In this document: in pieces, positions 15,289 through 25,062 of the stretch | Numbering within the stretch: the first letter of the stretch is position 1 | Layout: the number at the start of each line of letters is the position of its first letter | DNA from: Miniphocaeibacter sp012841535 | GTDB taxonomy: Bacteria; Bacillota; Clostridia; Tissierellales; Peptoniphilaceae | Assembly: GCF_049274025.1 (NCBI RefSeq) | Contig: NZ_JBASRV010000022.1 | Direction: 5' to 3' (one strand) | DNA length: 64,000 nucleotides | Notes under the pieces: generated by a model | The model's database searches: none | What the model saw: the letters and a program-made list of their open reading frames with translations, nothing else | Told to the model about the DNA's origin: nothing | Position numbers and translations under genes: made by a program

Positions 15289-16758
15289 GTGATTATTATT
15301 AAGAAAAATATTAAAAACTTTATTATAAATATTTTAATTCTAATATTTTCAATTATTATAATAGCTTGTCTTTATATTAAATTGAATTTTAAGGAACAGA
15401 CAATTGAAGAAATTATTTATTATCTTGTTAATGATGCCGGACAAGCTTCTACAGATGTTTTTATTACTGCAATTATTAAATCTATAATTCCCTTTATTAT
15501 ATTGATTTTTGGATTATTGTTTTTAAAAAATAAATTATTTAAAAATAAGGAAATAATTTTTACTACTATATTATTTTTATTAACTCTAGTTGTTTTTATA
15601 GTTAGCTTAAGAGTCGATGTCTTTATAAAAAACAATCTACAATCTTCAAGTTTTATAGAAGAAAACTATGTTGATGGTAGAGAGGTTAATATTAAGTTTC
15701 CTGAAAAGAAACGAAATCTAATAATAATATTTGCTGAAAGCTTTGAAAATTCATTAATTAATAAGGAATTAGGCGGAGGCTGGGACTATTCTATTATGCC
15801 TGAAATGGAAGAATTAGCTTTGAATAATTTGAACTTTTCCAATAATGATAAAATTGGTGGCTTTTACCATACTAATGGCTCTACTTGGACAGTTTCTGGC
15901 TTAGTTGCAATAACCTCCGGTATTAATATGAAGATAAACATGGCAAATGCGTATTTTTCAAATAATTTTATGTCCGGAGCCTGCTCCCTTGGGGATATTT
16001 TAAAAGAAAACGGCTATAATTTAAAAATTTGCATGGGCTCTGCTGCAGAATTTGGTGGAAAGGATAATTATTTTCTAAGTCATGGTGGCTATGATATTTT
16101 CGACTATAACTATGCCGTAGAAAATGGTTATATGAAAGCCGAGGACAAGGTTTGGTGGGGCTTTGATGATTCCGACCTTTTTAAATGGTCAAAGGAAGAA
16201 ACCCTAAAACTATCAGAAGAAAATAAACCCTTTAATTTAATAATTGAAACTGCAAACACCCATTTTGAAAATGGCTATTTAGAGGAAAATGCTCCAAATA
16301 ATTTTAATAGTCAATATGAAAATGTTCATTCCTACTCATCTACACAAATTAATGATTATATTAACTGGGTAAAAGAACAGGATTTCTACGAAGATACAAC
16401 AATAGTAGTTCTAGGTGATCATTTAGGAATGCAAACGGATTTTTATGAAAGTAATATGACTCCCGGCTATGACAGAACAGTATACAATGTTTTTATAAAC
16501 CCTGCTGTTAACACTAGTAATAATAAAAATAGAACTATAACTTCCTTCGATATGTATCCTACTATTTTAGCAAGTATTGGAGCTGAAATTGAAGGAGACC
16601 AATTAGGCTTAGGAGTTAATTTGTTTTCAAAGAAAAAAACCCTATCAGAAAAACACGGTTATGACTATGTTAATAATGAAGTAGGAAAAAACTCCAATTT
16701 TTTCAATCATTATATACTTGGTGAAGATTATTTAGATGTAATAAGAATTGGAAAATAG
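15289..16758 (+). CDS. LTA synthase / phosphoglycerol transferase-like membrane sulfatase-fold enzyme
   Basis: A 489-residue protein with three N-terminal membrane helices (about 10-30, 60-80, 88-108) and a large extracellular sulfatase-fold domain. Metal-site and nucleophile motifs are FAESFENS (about 149-156), NGSTWTVSG (about 197-205, nucleophile threonine) and VVLGDHLGMQ (about 376-385). GSTWTVSGLVA resembles the OpgB/MdoB version more than classic LtaS. Such enzymes transfer glycerol phosphate onto envelope polymers or glycolipids. The start is uncertain: no ATG is available, and GTG 15289 lies very close to the AGGTG ribosome site. Confidence 0.82.
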   Translation: MIIIKKNIKNFIINILILIFSIIIIACLYIKLNFKEQTIEEIIYYLVNDAGQASTDVFITAIIKSIIPFIILIFGLLFLKNKLFKNKEIIFTTILFLLTLVVFIVSLRVDVFIKNNLQSSSFIEENYVDGREVNIKFPEKKRNLIIIFAESFENSLINKELGGGWDYSIMPEMEELALNNLNFSNNDKIGGFYHTNGSTWTVSGLVAITSGINMKINMANAYFSNNFMSGACSLGDILKENGYNLKICMGSAAEFGGKDNYFLSHGGYDIFDYNYAVENGYMKAEDKVWWGFDDSDLFKWSKEETLKLSEENKPFNLIIETANTHFENGYLEENAPNNFNSQYENVHSYSSTQINDYINWVKEQDFYEDTTIVVLGDHLGMQTDFYESNMTPGYDRTVYNVFINPAVNTSNNKNRTITSFDMYPTILASIGAEIEGDQLGLGVNLFSKKKTLSEKHGYDYVNNEVGKNSNFFNHYILGEDYLDVIRIGK

Positions 16759-16766
16759 ATTTTTAG

Positions 16767-16791
16767 CCTATTTTTTAAAATAGGGTATAAT
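16767..16791 (+). promoter_or_regulatory. Hairpin plus -10 element between two membrane-protein genes
   Basis: CCTATTTT and AAAATAGG form an 8-bp stem directly after the transferase gene, immediately followed by TATAAT at 16786-16791. The hairpin may end the upstream transcript, while TATAAT starts the next gene. The -35 (TTAGCC) is weak. Confidence 0.45.
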
Positions 16792-16850
16792 AATAGTTAT
16801 GGCAATTATTCAATATTAATTTTACTAAGGTTACTATGTAAGGAGATTTA

Positions 16851-17603
16851 ATGAGCAAAAAAAAATTTGATGAAAACAAAACCAATAAAGAAGAAAGAAT
16901 TGATAAACGTAAAACCCTCATTTTTAAAATAGTCTTTACCTTATTGGCAGTTTCTGTTGTTTTTTCCATTTATAATTTAATAAATGCACCATCTGGTGTT
17001 TCCAATAAAGAATATGAACTTGTAAAAAGTGACTATGTTTTAATGATTTTACAATGTATAGTAGGTATGATAGTAATTTTTCTACCTTCCCAGGTTGAAA
17101 GAAAATTCGGTATTGATATACCTGACACAATGGAAATAATTTATTTTATTTTTCTATTTTGTGCTATTTATTTAGGTGAGGTAAAAAACTTTTACTATAA
17201 AATACCCTACTGGGATACAATTTTACATGCCTTTAGTGCAATGATGCTTGGTGCTTTAGGATTTATACTAGTTGATTTCTTTAATAAAAAAGCCATTAAA
17301 GGTACCCATTTAAGTCCATTTTTTGTTTCTTTATTTGCATTTTGTTTTGCAATGACCTGTGGTACTGTATGGGAAATTTACGAATACTTAGCAGATAGTA
17401 TACTAGGTACTAATATGCAAAAGTTTATTACTGCCGAAGGTGTCATTTTAACAGGACATGCTGCTTTAGGGGACACAATGAAGGACATAATCGTTGATTT
17501 TATTGGTGCTTTTATAATAGTCACTTTAGGATATGTCCATTTAAGAAGAGCAGAGAAAAAAGAGTCTTTAAAAGAAGATAAAAACTTAGAGAGAATTGTT
17601 TAA
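16851..17603 (+). CDS. DUF2238-family (YjdF-like) membrane protein
   Basis: A 250-residue protein. A charged, lysine-rich cytoplasmic tail (residues 1-24) precedes six or so hydrophobic segments. The core motifs YWDTILHAFSAMMLG (about 121-135) and GTVWEIYEYLADSILGTNMQ (about 173-192), with GDTMKDIIVDFIGA, place it in the DUF2238/YjdF family of integral membrane proteins of unknown function. The conserved Asp, His and Glu residues in helices hint at a metal or lipid site, but nothing is established. AAGGAG precedes the ATG, and a strong terminator follows. Confidence 0.7.
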   Translation: MSKKKFDENKTNKEERIDKRKTLIFKIVFTLLAVSVVFSIYNLINAPSGVSNKEYELVKSDYVLMILQCIVGMIVIFLPSQVERKFGIDIPDTMEIIYFIFLFCAIYLGEVKNFYYKIPYWDTILHAFSAMMLGALGFILVDFFNKKAIKGTHLSPFFVSLFAFCFAMTCGTVWEIYEYLADSILGTNMQKFITAEGVILTGHAALGDTMKDIIVDFIGAFIIVTLGYVHLRRAEKKESLKEDKNLERIV

Positions 17604-17639
17604 AAAAACCTTTAAATCCGATGGATTTAAAGGTTTTTT
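17603..17639 (+). terminator. Strong bidirectional terminator
   Basis: A perfect 17-bp stem (AAAAAACCTTTAAATCC with its complement) and a GAT loop, A-tailed on one side and T-tailed on the other. It serves the DUF2238 gene and the converging PepF gene. Confidence 0.92.
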
Positions 17640-17672
17640 CTCTTAATTGCCAATTAATATAATAAATTTCCT

Positions 17673-19370
17673 TTAAAATTTACTATCATCTATGCTATTA
17701 AGTCTTTCCCTTAATGGTTTTATTGTTTCTTCAATTACCCCATCATTAAAAGGATTTTTTAAATTTGCTAATTCCAGTAACTCTAAAAATGATTTACTAC
17801 CACCGGCATCACAAAGTCTTAAATAATCCTCCCAAGCTTTTTCCCTATTTTCGTTGAATTTATTAAAGAATTGGAAAGCACAAACTTGAGCTAGCGTATA
17901 GTCTATATAATAGAAAGGTCTTTCAAATATATGACCTTGTCTATACCAGAAGCCTCCTCTTTCCAAAAATTCACTTTCTGAATAATCCTTAAAAGGCATA
18001 TATTTCTTTTCTATTTCCCTCCATTTAGCCTTTCTTTCAGCAGGACTAGCTTCAGGGTTTCCATAAACAAAATGTTGGAATTCATCTACTGCTACACCAT
18101 ATGGTAAAAATTCCAAGGTTCCTGCTAAATGACTAAATTTATATTTTTCTGTATCTTCTTTGAAGAATAATTCCATCCATGGATAGGTTATAAACTCCAT
18201 ACTCATAGAATGAATTTCAGCTGCCTCATATGTTGGAAAACTATAAGCCGGAATACCTAAGTCCCTACTTCTATAAGTTTGAAAAGCATGACCTGCCTCA
18301 TGAGTTAGTACATCAACATCTCCACTTGTTCCGTTAAAGTTGGAAAATATGAAAGGTGATTTATAATCATTTATAAACGTACAATAGCCTCCACTCATTT
18401 TCCCTTCTTTACTTACTAGGTCTAACAATTCCCTGTCTAACATAAAATTAAAAAACTCTTTAGTTTCAGGTGATAACTCGGAGTACATCTTCCTTCCGTT
18501 TTCTATAATCCAGTCCGGATCTCCTTGTGGTTTAGGATTTCCTGAAAGGAATTTAAAACCCTCATCATAATTTTTTAAAGAATAAAGACCAAGTCTTTTT
18601 CTTTGTCTTTCCTTAATGTCCACTACAAGTGAAACTACAGTTTCATATATTTGCTTTCTGTAATTTTTCACTTCCTCTGGTCCATAGTCAGAACGGTTCA
18701 TTCTTTTATAACCAAGTTCAATATAATTATTATAGCCTAGTTTTTTAGCCATTTTAGTTCTAATTTTCACTAGTCTATCATAAATATCGTCAAATTTATC
18801 TTCATTTTCTTCAAAGAAATTCAAAAATGCATTTTCTGCACTCTTTCTCATTTCCCTGTCCTTAGAAGTTCTAAAAGGTAACATTTGAGCTAAATTCCTT
18901 TTTTCACCTTCAAATTCAATTTCTGCTGAAGCAATTAATTTAGAATACTCGTTTACGGTTTTATTCTCTTCTATTAAATCCTCTATTATTTCTTCTGAAA
19001 ATACTTCTAAACTCATATCCGTTAAGGTAAATAATTGCTTACCCCATTTTTCTTCAAGTTCAGGTCTAAATTTAGACTTAACTACAGCCTTATCGAATTT
19101 ATTTATAACCTTATCAAATTTAGGGCTATTTTCATCGAAGAATTCCCTTTCTTTTTCATAGAATTCATCTTTAGTATTAATACTATAACGTATATGCATT
19201 AAAGTTCCCATAGTACTAACATTAGACATAATCTTCATAATATTTTCAAAATACTCTGACTGTTCTTCAAAAGTAGAAGCGTTTTCAAACTTATCAATTA
19301 AAATATTCATTTCCTCTTCTAATTTTTCAAAATCCGGTCTTATATATTCATAATCTTTAAATTTTAGCAT
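17673..19370 (-). CDS. M3-family oligoendopeptidase (PepF-like)
   Basis: A 565-residue cytoplasmic zinc peptidase. The zinc motif HEAGH lies at about residues 357-361 (Thr-His-Glu-Ala-Gly-His context), with the downstream glutamate in AEIHSMSMEF, and the product-binding segment YRQGHIFERPFYYIDYTLAQ near residue 490. Length and order fit the PepF branch of peptidase family M3, which trims short peptides for amino-acid supply. ATG 19370 is chosen because GGAGG lies 6 bases upstream; an in-frame ATG at 19382 overlaps that site. It is a single-gene unit. Confidence 0.9.
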   Translation of the reverse strand: MLKFKDYEYIRPDFEKLEEEMNILIDKFENASTFEEQSEYFENIMKIMSNVSTMGTLMHIRYSINTKDEFYEKEREFFDENSPKFDKVINKFDKAVVKSKFRPELEEKWGKQLFTLTDMSLEVFSEEIIEDLIEENKTVNEYSKLIASAEIEFEGEKRNLAQMLPFRTSKDREMRKSAENAFLNFFEENEDKFDDIYDRLVKIRTKMAKKLGYNNYIELGYKRMNRSDYGPEEVKNYRKQIYETVVSLVVDIKERQRKRLGLYSLKNYDEGFKFLSGNPKPQGDPDWIIENGRKMYSELSPETKEFFNFMLDRELLDLVSKEGKMSGGYCTFINDYKSPFIFSNFNGTSGDVDVLTHEAGHAFQTYRSRDLGIPAYSFPTYEAAEIHSMSMEFITYPWMELFFKEDTEKYKFSHLAGTLEFLPYGVAVDEFQHFVYGNPEASPAERKAKWREIEKKYMPFKDYSESEFLERGGFWYRQGHIFERPFYYIDYTLAQVCAFQFFNKFNENREKAWEDYLRLCDAGGSKSFLELLELANLKNPFNDGVIEETIKPLRERLNSIDDSKF

Positions 19371-19519
19371 AAGTACCTCCATTAATATTTATTATCACAA
19401 AATATATTTTACTACACTTTAGCTATTATATAAAGATTAATTTATATTTATCATAATTATATCAATTTAGTTTAGCGATTTTATTAGTTCAAGTAATTTT
19501 CTTTAATTTTTTCCACAGA

Positions 19520-19550
19520 AAAACCACCTAATTTTTAATTAGATGGTTTT
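19520..19550 (-). terminator. Terminator after the cytidylate-kinase-like gene
   Basis: AAAACCACCTAATT pairs with AATTAGATGGTTTT (one mismatch) around a TTT loop, ten bases beyond the stop codon on the minus strand. Confidence 0.8.
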
Positions 19551-19559
19551 ATTTTTTGC

Positions 19560-20153
19560 TTATAGATTAACAGCTTCTTCAATTAATTTTACACAATTGT
19601 CAATTCCTAATTCTCCACTATTTAATGTCATAGTAAAGTTTTCAACATCGCCCCATTCTCTATCGGTATAAAATTTATAGTAGACCCTTCTTCTTTTGTC
19701 CTTGTCCTTAAGTCTTTTTTCTAAACTTACTTCCCTATCTCCATATTTTTCCCTTACTCTTCTTTTCCGTTTTTTAAGATCAGCGTGAACAAAAACATGA
19801 ATAGTGTCTTCCCTATCCCTTAGAATATAATCTGAGCAACGTCCAACTATTACAGCATTTTCTCCTGAGTCTGCTATTTCTTTAATTATTTTTGTTTGTG
19901 CTTCCCAAATATAATCATCTACAGACATTCCTCTATGGTCCCTTGCTAAAAGACCTATATTAAATAATCCTCTGTATGTATCTTTTTCCTCTGTTTCTTC
20001 AATAAATTCTTGACTAAATCCCGATTCTTCTGCAATTTTTTCTATGATTTCCCTATCATAGTATTTATAATTTAACTTTTCAGCTAACTCTTTTCCTACA
20101 GTTCTTCCACCACTACCAAACTGTCTACTAATAGTTATAATTCTCTTAGTCAT
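19560..20153 (-). CDS. Cytidylate kinase-like family protein
   Basis: A 197-residue P-loop protein of the cytidylate-kinase-like family (PF13189). The nucleotide loop is SRQFGSGGRTVGKELAEKL (residues 8-26), followed by YYDREIIEKIAEESGF. An ADP-dependent lid region lies near RVREKYGDREVSLEKRL, and INSGE-like TLNSGELGIDNC is at the end. These are shorter than, and distinct from, Cmk. True substrate is uncertain; NMP kinase activity is inferred only. GAGGTGGG precedes the ATG. It is 26 bases from the acetamidase gene on the same strand, so the two may be one transcript. Confidence 0.8.
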   Translation of the reverse strand: MTKRIITISRQFGSGGRTVGKELAEKLNYKYYDREIIEKIAEESGFSQEFIEETEEKDTYRGLFNIGLLARDHRGMSVDDYIWEAQTKIIKEIADSGENAVIVGRCSDYILRDREDTIHVFVHADLKKRKRRVREKYGDREVSLEKRLKDKDKRRRVYYKFYTDREWGDVENFTMTLNSGELGIDNCVKLIEEAVNL

Positions 20154-20179
20154 TTTCCCACCTCATCTTAATAAAATAT

Positions 20180-21079
20180 TTATAATAATTCCTTCATTGT
20201 TACAATATTTTTCGGTATTGCAGCCCTTGCTGTTTTCTTTGGATTAACTATTTGAGATATTTTTAAATCCATTACAAGACTTGCCAATACATAACTTTCT
20301 GCCCAGGAAATCTTCAAAGCATCTTTCATTAAATCAACTGCAGTACTAGCAGCCTCCTTTGTAGCCTCATCTAAACTTTCTCCGGAAGCAATTATTTCTA
20401 TTCTGTCATTTAATTCTACAATAGGCCATTTTAATTTTCTCTTTGTCTTTATTACTTCGACTTCCAGTTCAATTTCACCGGAAATTTCAAGTCCTGTAAA
20501 ACAAAGTTCACCATCCCCCATAACAGCATGTAAGTCCCCTAAGGCTAACATTGCTCCTTCTTGCTGCACTTGGAAATATAAGGAGCTACCCTTCCTTATA
20601 ACAGTACTGTCCATATTTCCGCCATGTTTCCAAGGAGTATGGGTTCCCCATTTTCCATCTTCAACAGCTGGAGCAAGACCTATAACACCAATCATTGGAC
20701 TAATTGGAATTTTCTTACCTAAATAATTTGCATAGCCATCTTTAACTTCAATTACCCTTACAATTGCTTCCTTAGATTCTTCTGCCAGACCACCGGCATT
20801 TGGAATTGCTGCTGCAACACCCTTGTCCTTTATTTCTATATTAATAATATTAACCTTTAAAATATCTCCCGGCATTGCATTTTCAATATAAATAGGACCT
20901 GTAGCAGGATTTACAATGTCCATGTCTATTTCCATTAAAACCTGCTCCTCCGATTTTATTTGTTCATGAAAGCAATCACATGTTTCTACAATAAATTTTT
21001 CCTTTGGTTTAACCCTATATTCTTCCTTCATACCATATTCGAAATTGTAGATAACATTTTCCTTACTAAACCTATTCAT
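20180..21079 (-). CDS. Acetamidase/formamidase-family hydrolase
   Basis: A 299-residue soluble enzyme of the FmdA/AmdA family. Family segments include NPATGPIYIENAMPGDILKV (about 57-76), GTHTPWKHGGNMDSTVI (about 144-160) and GDLHAVMGDGELCFTG (about 177-192), the last two carrying the metal-binding histidines and aspartates. It would release ammonia from formamide, acetamide or a related short amide. The ribosome site is GGGG, 11 bases from the ATG, which is longer than usual. No amide transporter or regulator is nearby, so the physiological substrate is open. Confidence 0.88.
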   Translation of the reverse strand: MNRFSKENVIYNFEYGMKEEYRVKPKEKFIVETCDCFHEQIKSEEQVLMEIDMDIVNPATGPIYIENAMPGDILKVNIINIEIKDKGVAAAIPNAGGLAEESKEAIVRVIEVKDGYANYLGKKIPISPMIGVIGLAPAVEDGKWGTHTPWKHGGNMDSTVIRKGSSLYFQVQQEGAMLALGDLHAVMGDGELCFTGLEISGEIELEVEVIKTKRKLKWPIVELNDRIEIIASGESLDEATKEAASTAVDLMKDALKISWAESYVLASLVMDLKISQIVNPKKTARAAIPKNIVTMKELL

Positions 21080-21178
21080 AGTTTAAAAGTCCCCTTTCAT
21101 CCTTAAAATTTATACTATACTAATTCAATACCCTAATTTTACTATTTATAAAAGATTATTGGTTTTCATCTTCAATAT

Positions 21179-21612
21179 TTAAAAATATTTTTTAAAATTC
21201 TTTTGTAGCTTTATTTCCTTAAATCCTTTTTTCATATAAAAATTATGAGCTTGCTCTCTTTTTTCTCTAGTAACAAGTCTTAGTCCCTTTGATGATTCAT
21301 CCCTAGCCCATTTTTCTATACTGTCTATTAACATTCCACCTATTCCCATATTTTGAAATCTTTTGCTACAACTAAAGCCATTATGTCTTTTAAGGAATCC
21401 TGGTATAGACTTTCATAATCATGGGCTTCTATATAGCCAACTACTTCATCTTTATAAACTGCAACTAAAACTCTATAGTTATTATTACTTAATATTTTTT
21501 CTAATTTTTTCTTTGTTTTCTCTAAAGGATAATCATAACCTAGACTGTATTTATTTAATTTATATATGAAATCTGCATCATCTATATGACCTTGCCTTAT
21601 AGTAATCTCCAT
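21179..21612 (-). pseudogene. GNAT-family N-acetyltransferase, broken by a one-base frameshift
   Basis: The frame from ATG 21612 reads through a normal GNAT start and core (VGYIEAHDYESLYQ, IMALVVAKDF) and then stops after KIWE at residue 90. Restoring one base in the AAAA tract at 21351-21354 gives NMGIGGMLIDSIEKWARDE and the usual GNAT C-terminus, ending FKKYF at 21179. The repaired length is 144 residues, the same as the neighbouring paralogue. The two look like a tandem duplication. Either this copy is decaying or the base was lost in sequencing. GGAGAGG precedes the ATG. Confidence 0.8.
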
Positions 21613-21633
21613 AACCTCTCCAAAACCCCTCTA

Positions 21634-22071
21634 TTAATCTCCCAACTCTTTTCTAAAATTCTCTTGTTTTTTTATTTTTTTATAGCCACATTTTCTATAA
21701 AACTTATGGGCATCTTCCCGTTCTTCGCCTGAAGCTAATCTAATATAGGAAACCTTTTCATCCCTTGCCCATTTTTCCACTGCTTCCATTAAATCTCTAC
21801 CTATTCCTATTTTTTGGTATTTCTTTGAAACAGCAATTCCTAAAATATTTTTCATAGGTTTAGAATATATACACTGATAATTACTAGCATGTACATAGCC
21901 AATAACATTTCCGTCAATTTCTGCAACAAAAATCTTGTCTGACTTACTTTTATTAATCTTCTTTAAATTTTCTACCGTTTCTTCCAAAGGATAATCATAT
22001 TTCATTTCACTTTTGTTTAGCTGGTAAATAGCTTCACTATCACCAATTTTAAATTCTCTTATAATTAACAT
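21634..22071 (-). CDS. GNAT-family N-acetyltransferase
   Basis: A 145-residue GNAT enzyme. The acetyl-CoA loop is SKKYQKIGIGRDLMEAVEKW (about residues 78-97), preceded by the beta-bulge strand NILGIAVS, and the fold ends with the conserved AHKFYRKCGYKKIKKQ. ATG 22071 follows AAGGAG by 5 bases; GTG 22077 overlaps the ribosome site and is rejected. Its closest relative in the window is the frameshifted gene just downstream: both share YDYPLEET/K and the WARDE motif. The substrate amine is unknown. Confidence 0.88.
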   Translation of the reverse strand: MLIIREFKIGDSEAIYQLNKSEMKYDYPLEETVENLKKINKSKSDKIFVAEIDGNVIGYVHASNYQCIYSKPMKNILGIAVSKKYQKIGIGRDLMEAVEKWARDEKVSYIRLASGEEREDAHKFYRKCGYKKIKKQENFRKELGD

Positions 22072-22181
22072 AAGCACTCCTTTAAAATAACTGATTTTTA
22101 TTACCTTATCCGACCTGTTTATTTAATTATTACATATCATATTATCATATAAGTACCCTATTAAATTAATTTGTTTCAAAA

Positions 22182-22217
22182 AAAGGAAATCCATATTTCT
22201 TAATAGGGATTTCCTTT
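22182..22217 (-). terminator. Terminator of the first BceAB-like transporter unit
   Basis: AAAGGAAATCC (22182-22192) pairs with GGATTTCCTTT (22207-22217) directly after the permease stop, with a seven-T tail on the minus strand. Confidence 0.88.
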
Positions 22218-22220
22218 ATC

Positions 22221-24314
22221 TTATAAAATATTTAATATTTTACATATTTTTTTAAAGCTTAGCTTATACAAAACATAAATTATAGCAGACATTACTATAA
22301 CTACTCCCATACTAATTCCAAATCCAATAAATTCCTGTTCTGTAAATTGTCCATCATTTGAGTATAGAATCATAGTATAAAAAGCTACTATTACAATAGT
22401 TCCAATTAAAGTTGGAGATAAGAATATTTTAGATATTTGGGACTTCATAGATTTCTGAAGGTAGTTATTATTTGCCCCAATACGTTTTAAATCCTCATAG
22501 ACCCTTTTGCTATTTAAGCCGGTGGTTAAGCTTCTTACATATAAAATTACTATTACTGCAGAAAAACAAATTATAGCAATAAATACAAATAAGAGTAAAA
22601 AAACTGCATATTGTTTTAGAAAATCCATCTTGTTCATTATTCCAAAATTTGGCATATATTTCCAACTACTTCTAAAATCAGATGAATCCTTTAACCTATA
22701 ATCAACCTTATATGAATCCGTATCATATTCTTTCCCTTCTTTTTCGGCAACTATTTTTGAAACAGGGTCCCAATATAAAAATTGTTCCACTTTAGAATCG
22801 GAATGTTCTACTATTTCATCAAATAGTAAATTCGCAAAGTCATAGCTTGCCTCTGGATTTTTTACATTGAAAAAAACTATTTTTTCCAGCCATTCCGGTG
22901 TTAAACCCCTTGTGATTTTTCCATAGTCTTCCTTTGATAAGATTCTATATCCAAATAAGGAATTATTTCTAAGTTTTAGTTTTGATGGTCTAACCTTCAT
23001 TTCATCACCTGTAACAATATTTGTTATTAGGGAAAGATCCTCACTGCTTCTAAAATCACTGCTTCCATCATTACTTAAGATAGTTATAACTTCACCAGGT
23101 TTAATAGTAATATTTTCTCCTGTTAGTCTATTATAGGCCTCTTCCGATAAAAACCTACCACTTGTTAATAGGGTTTTATATTCAAAGGTTATTTTCCTAT
23201 TGTCCTCTAGTCTTTCTAACTCACCATCTACACCTAATATAGCCATAGGCTCTGTCCTATACTCTGTAATTTCTACATCCTCTTCTTGGGCTAAAGCAAA
23301 AATATCATCTTTACCTATCATTTTTTGGTCTTGTCTATAATTAAAGGAATAATCCACCTTACTTTCCTTAAATACATTTTCTGATGCTGAAAACATTAAG
23401 GGAGTATAGAAGGATGCAAAATAACCTCCTGCTATTAGTAGGCTTATAACTATCATATTTCTTACAGTTTGACGACCTTCAAATTTCATCATACTGGTAC
23501 TTATTATATTTTTATATTTATTTTTTCTACCTCCCCATCCCTTAACAACAGTATGAAGCATTATCATGTACAGTCCTATTAAGGCCGGTAAATAAAAAAT
23601 ACCTGAAAGCCAATCCGGTGGAAAATAAGAAAACTTTTCTATAATAAACCCCGAGGAGGAGTATCCTAAAAAACCTCCTATAAGCATTAAAAGTATTCCA
23701 ACAAAACCATACCAACTTGGAACATCTTTAATAGGTTCAGATTTTTTAGATTCCTGAACTATATCTATTATATTTGTTCTATTTATAAACTGTTTCATTC
23801 GAATAAATGACAGTACTGTAATTACTAGTATAAATAAAGCCGATAAGGCTATTGCCTTATATGAAATATTTAATACCATGTCAGGTGTGTCTACAATGAA
23901 AATTCTAAATAATTTCCAAATTCCAAGGGCAAATACCACTCCTAATCCTATGCCTATAAAAGAAACTATTAAGACAAGTGTTAAAATATCCCTAATTAAA
24001 AAATATTCAATCTTTTTCTTAGAAGTACCTAAGGCCATAAGGACTCCCACTTCCCTGGATTTATAGCGTAAAAATAAACCTATAGCATAATTTACAAATA
24101 CAATACATCCAATTACAGCAATTGTAAAAATCATCATCATCTGTTTTCTTGAATCTCCACCTGGTGGAAGAATTCTTTGTACCGTTCTTGAGTTCATAAT
24201 AGTTAAGTAGGAAGTTATTAAAAGTACAGATAATAAAATACTTCCTAACATAAAATAATATTTATTTTTGTTCTTACTTCTTAATTTTTTATTTATCCTT
24301 TTAAAATCCATCAT
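22221..24314 (-). CDS. FtsX-like ABC transporter permease, BceB-type (module 1)
   Basis: A 697-residue membrane protein with about ten helices. Seven come in the first 310 residues, then an extracellular domain of roughly 260 residues (about 310-570), then three C-terminal helices. This is the BceB/VraG layout for transporters that remove peptide antibiotics from lipid targets. The coupling motif LRYKSREVGVLMALGTSKK lies at about 82-100. ATG 24314 is used because AGGAGA lies 7 bases upstream; it begins one base after the ATPase stop. The partner sensor is a LytTR system rather than the BceRS type. The exported or sensed compound is unknown. Confidence 0.85.
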   Translation of the reverse strand: MMDFKRINKKLRSKNKNKYYFMLGSILLSVLLITSYLTIMNSRTVQRILPPGGDSRKQMMMIFTIAVIGCIVFVNYAIGLFLRYKSREVGVLMALGTSKKKIEYFLIRDILTLVLIVSFIGIGLGVVFALGIWKLFRIFIVDTPDMVLNISYKAIALSALFILVITVLSFIRMKQFINRTNIIDIVQESKKSEPIKDVPSWYGFVGILLMLIGGFLGYSSSGFIIEKFSYFPPDWLSGIFYLPALIGLYMIMLHTVVKGWGGRKNKYKNIISTSMMKFEGRQTVRNMIVISLLIAGGYFASFYTPLMFSASENVFKESKVDYSFNYRQDQKMIGKDDIFALAQEEDVEITEYRTEPMAILGVDGELERLEDNRKITFEYKTLLTSGRFLSEEAYNRLTGENITIKPGEVITILSNDGSSDFRSSEDLSLITNIVTGDEMKVRPSKLKLRNNSLFGYRILSKEDYGKITRGLTPEWLEKIVFFNVKNPEASYDFANLLFDEIVEHSDSKVEQFLYWDPVSKIVAEKEGKEYDTDSYKVDYRLKDSSDFRSSWKYMPNFGIMNKMDFLKQYAVFLLLFVFIAIICFSAVIVILYVRSLTTGLNSKRVYEDLKRIGANNNYLQKSMKSQISKIFLSPTLIGTIVIVAFYTMILYSNDGQFTEQEFIGFGISMGVVIVMSAIIYVLYKLSFKKICKILNIL

Positions 24315-24315
24315 T

Positions 24316-25062
24316 TTAATTCTCCTCACTTAGAAGTTGGATTGAATCTAAAAGTTCTTTTTGGAAAATTCTTCTTTCTTCATTTTTTCTTTCCTTTATA
24401 TCCCAAACTAAACCGTCCTTTAAAATTACAACCTTATCACAATGGGAAGCAGCTAAGGAATCGTGGGTTACCATTAAAATCGTTGCACCTAGAGAATTTT
24501 TAGCCTCTATAAAGGACTTTATTACTGCCCTTGAACTTTTAGAGTCCAAATTTCCTGTTGGCTCATCGGCTAAAATAATCTTAGGATTATTAATTAAGGC
24601 TCTGGCAACTGCTGTTCTTTGTTTTTCACCACCGGATATTTCTGCAGGGTATTTATTTTTTATATGGGAAATACCAAATATTTCACATAGATTATCTGCC
24701 ATTTCCTCCATACTGGAATCTACTCTTTCGCCTATAATTCGTGGAAGCATAATATTCTCCCTTATTGTTAGTCCATCAAGTAGCATAAAGTCCTGAAATA
24801 CAAACCCTAAATCCCTATTTCTTATTTCTGCTAGATCTTCATTCCTTAATTTTGAAATATCCCTTTCCCCTAGTAATATTTCTCCACTATCAATAGGAAT
24901 ATAGGCTGAAATACAATTTAAAAGTGTCGTTTTTCCCGAACCGGATGCACCCATTACACCAACAAATTCTCCCTCGTCAACCTCCATGGTAATTCCCTTT
25001 AGTACCTCATATCTTTCATTTCCTACTTGAAATGATTTATGTAAATTATTAATTTTTAACAT
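24316..25062 (-). CDS. ABC transporter ATP-binding protein, BceA-type (module 1)
   Basis: A 248-residue ATPase. Walker A is GASGSGKTT (residues about 38-46), the signature is EISGGEKQR (about 141-149), Walker B is ILADEPTG (about 164-171), and the switch histidine is in MVTHD. It groups with MacB/LolD/BceA ATPases that drive FtsX-type permeases. It lies one base upstream of the permease and is transcribed away from the LytTR regulator gene at 25255, the standard layout for a regulator and its detoxification transporter. GGAGGA precedes the ATG. Confidence 0.92.
   Translation of the reverse strand: MLKINNLHKSFQVGNERYEVLKGITMEVDEGEFVGVMGASGSGKTTLLNCISAYIPIDSGEILLGERDISKLRNEDLAEIRNRDLGFVFQDFMLLDGLTIRENIMLPRIIGERVDSSMEEMADNLCEIFGISHIKNKYPAEISGGEKQRTAVARALINNPKIILADEPTGNLDSKSSRAVIKSFIEAKNSLGATILMVTHDSLAASHCDKVVILKDGLVWDIKERKNEERRIFQKELLDSIQLLSEEN

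Noticed and set aside
15289..15291. Alternative ATG start for the phosphoglycerol transferase-like gene
   Set aside because: No ATG occurs in frame near the N-terminus before the first membrane helix; GTG 15289 is kept with low certainty about the start.
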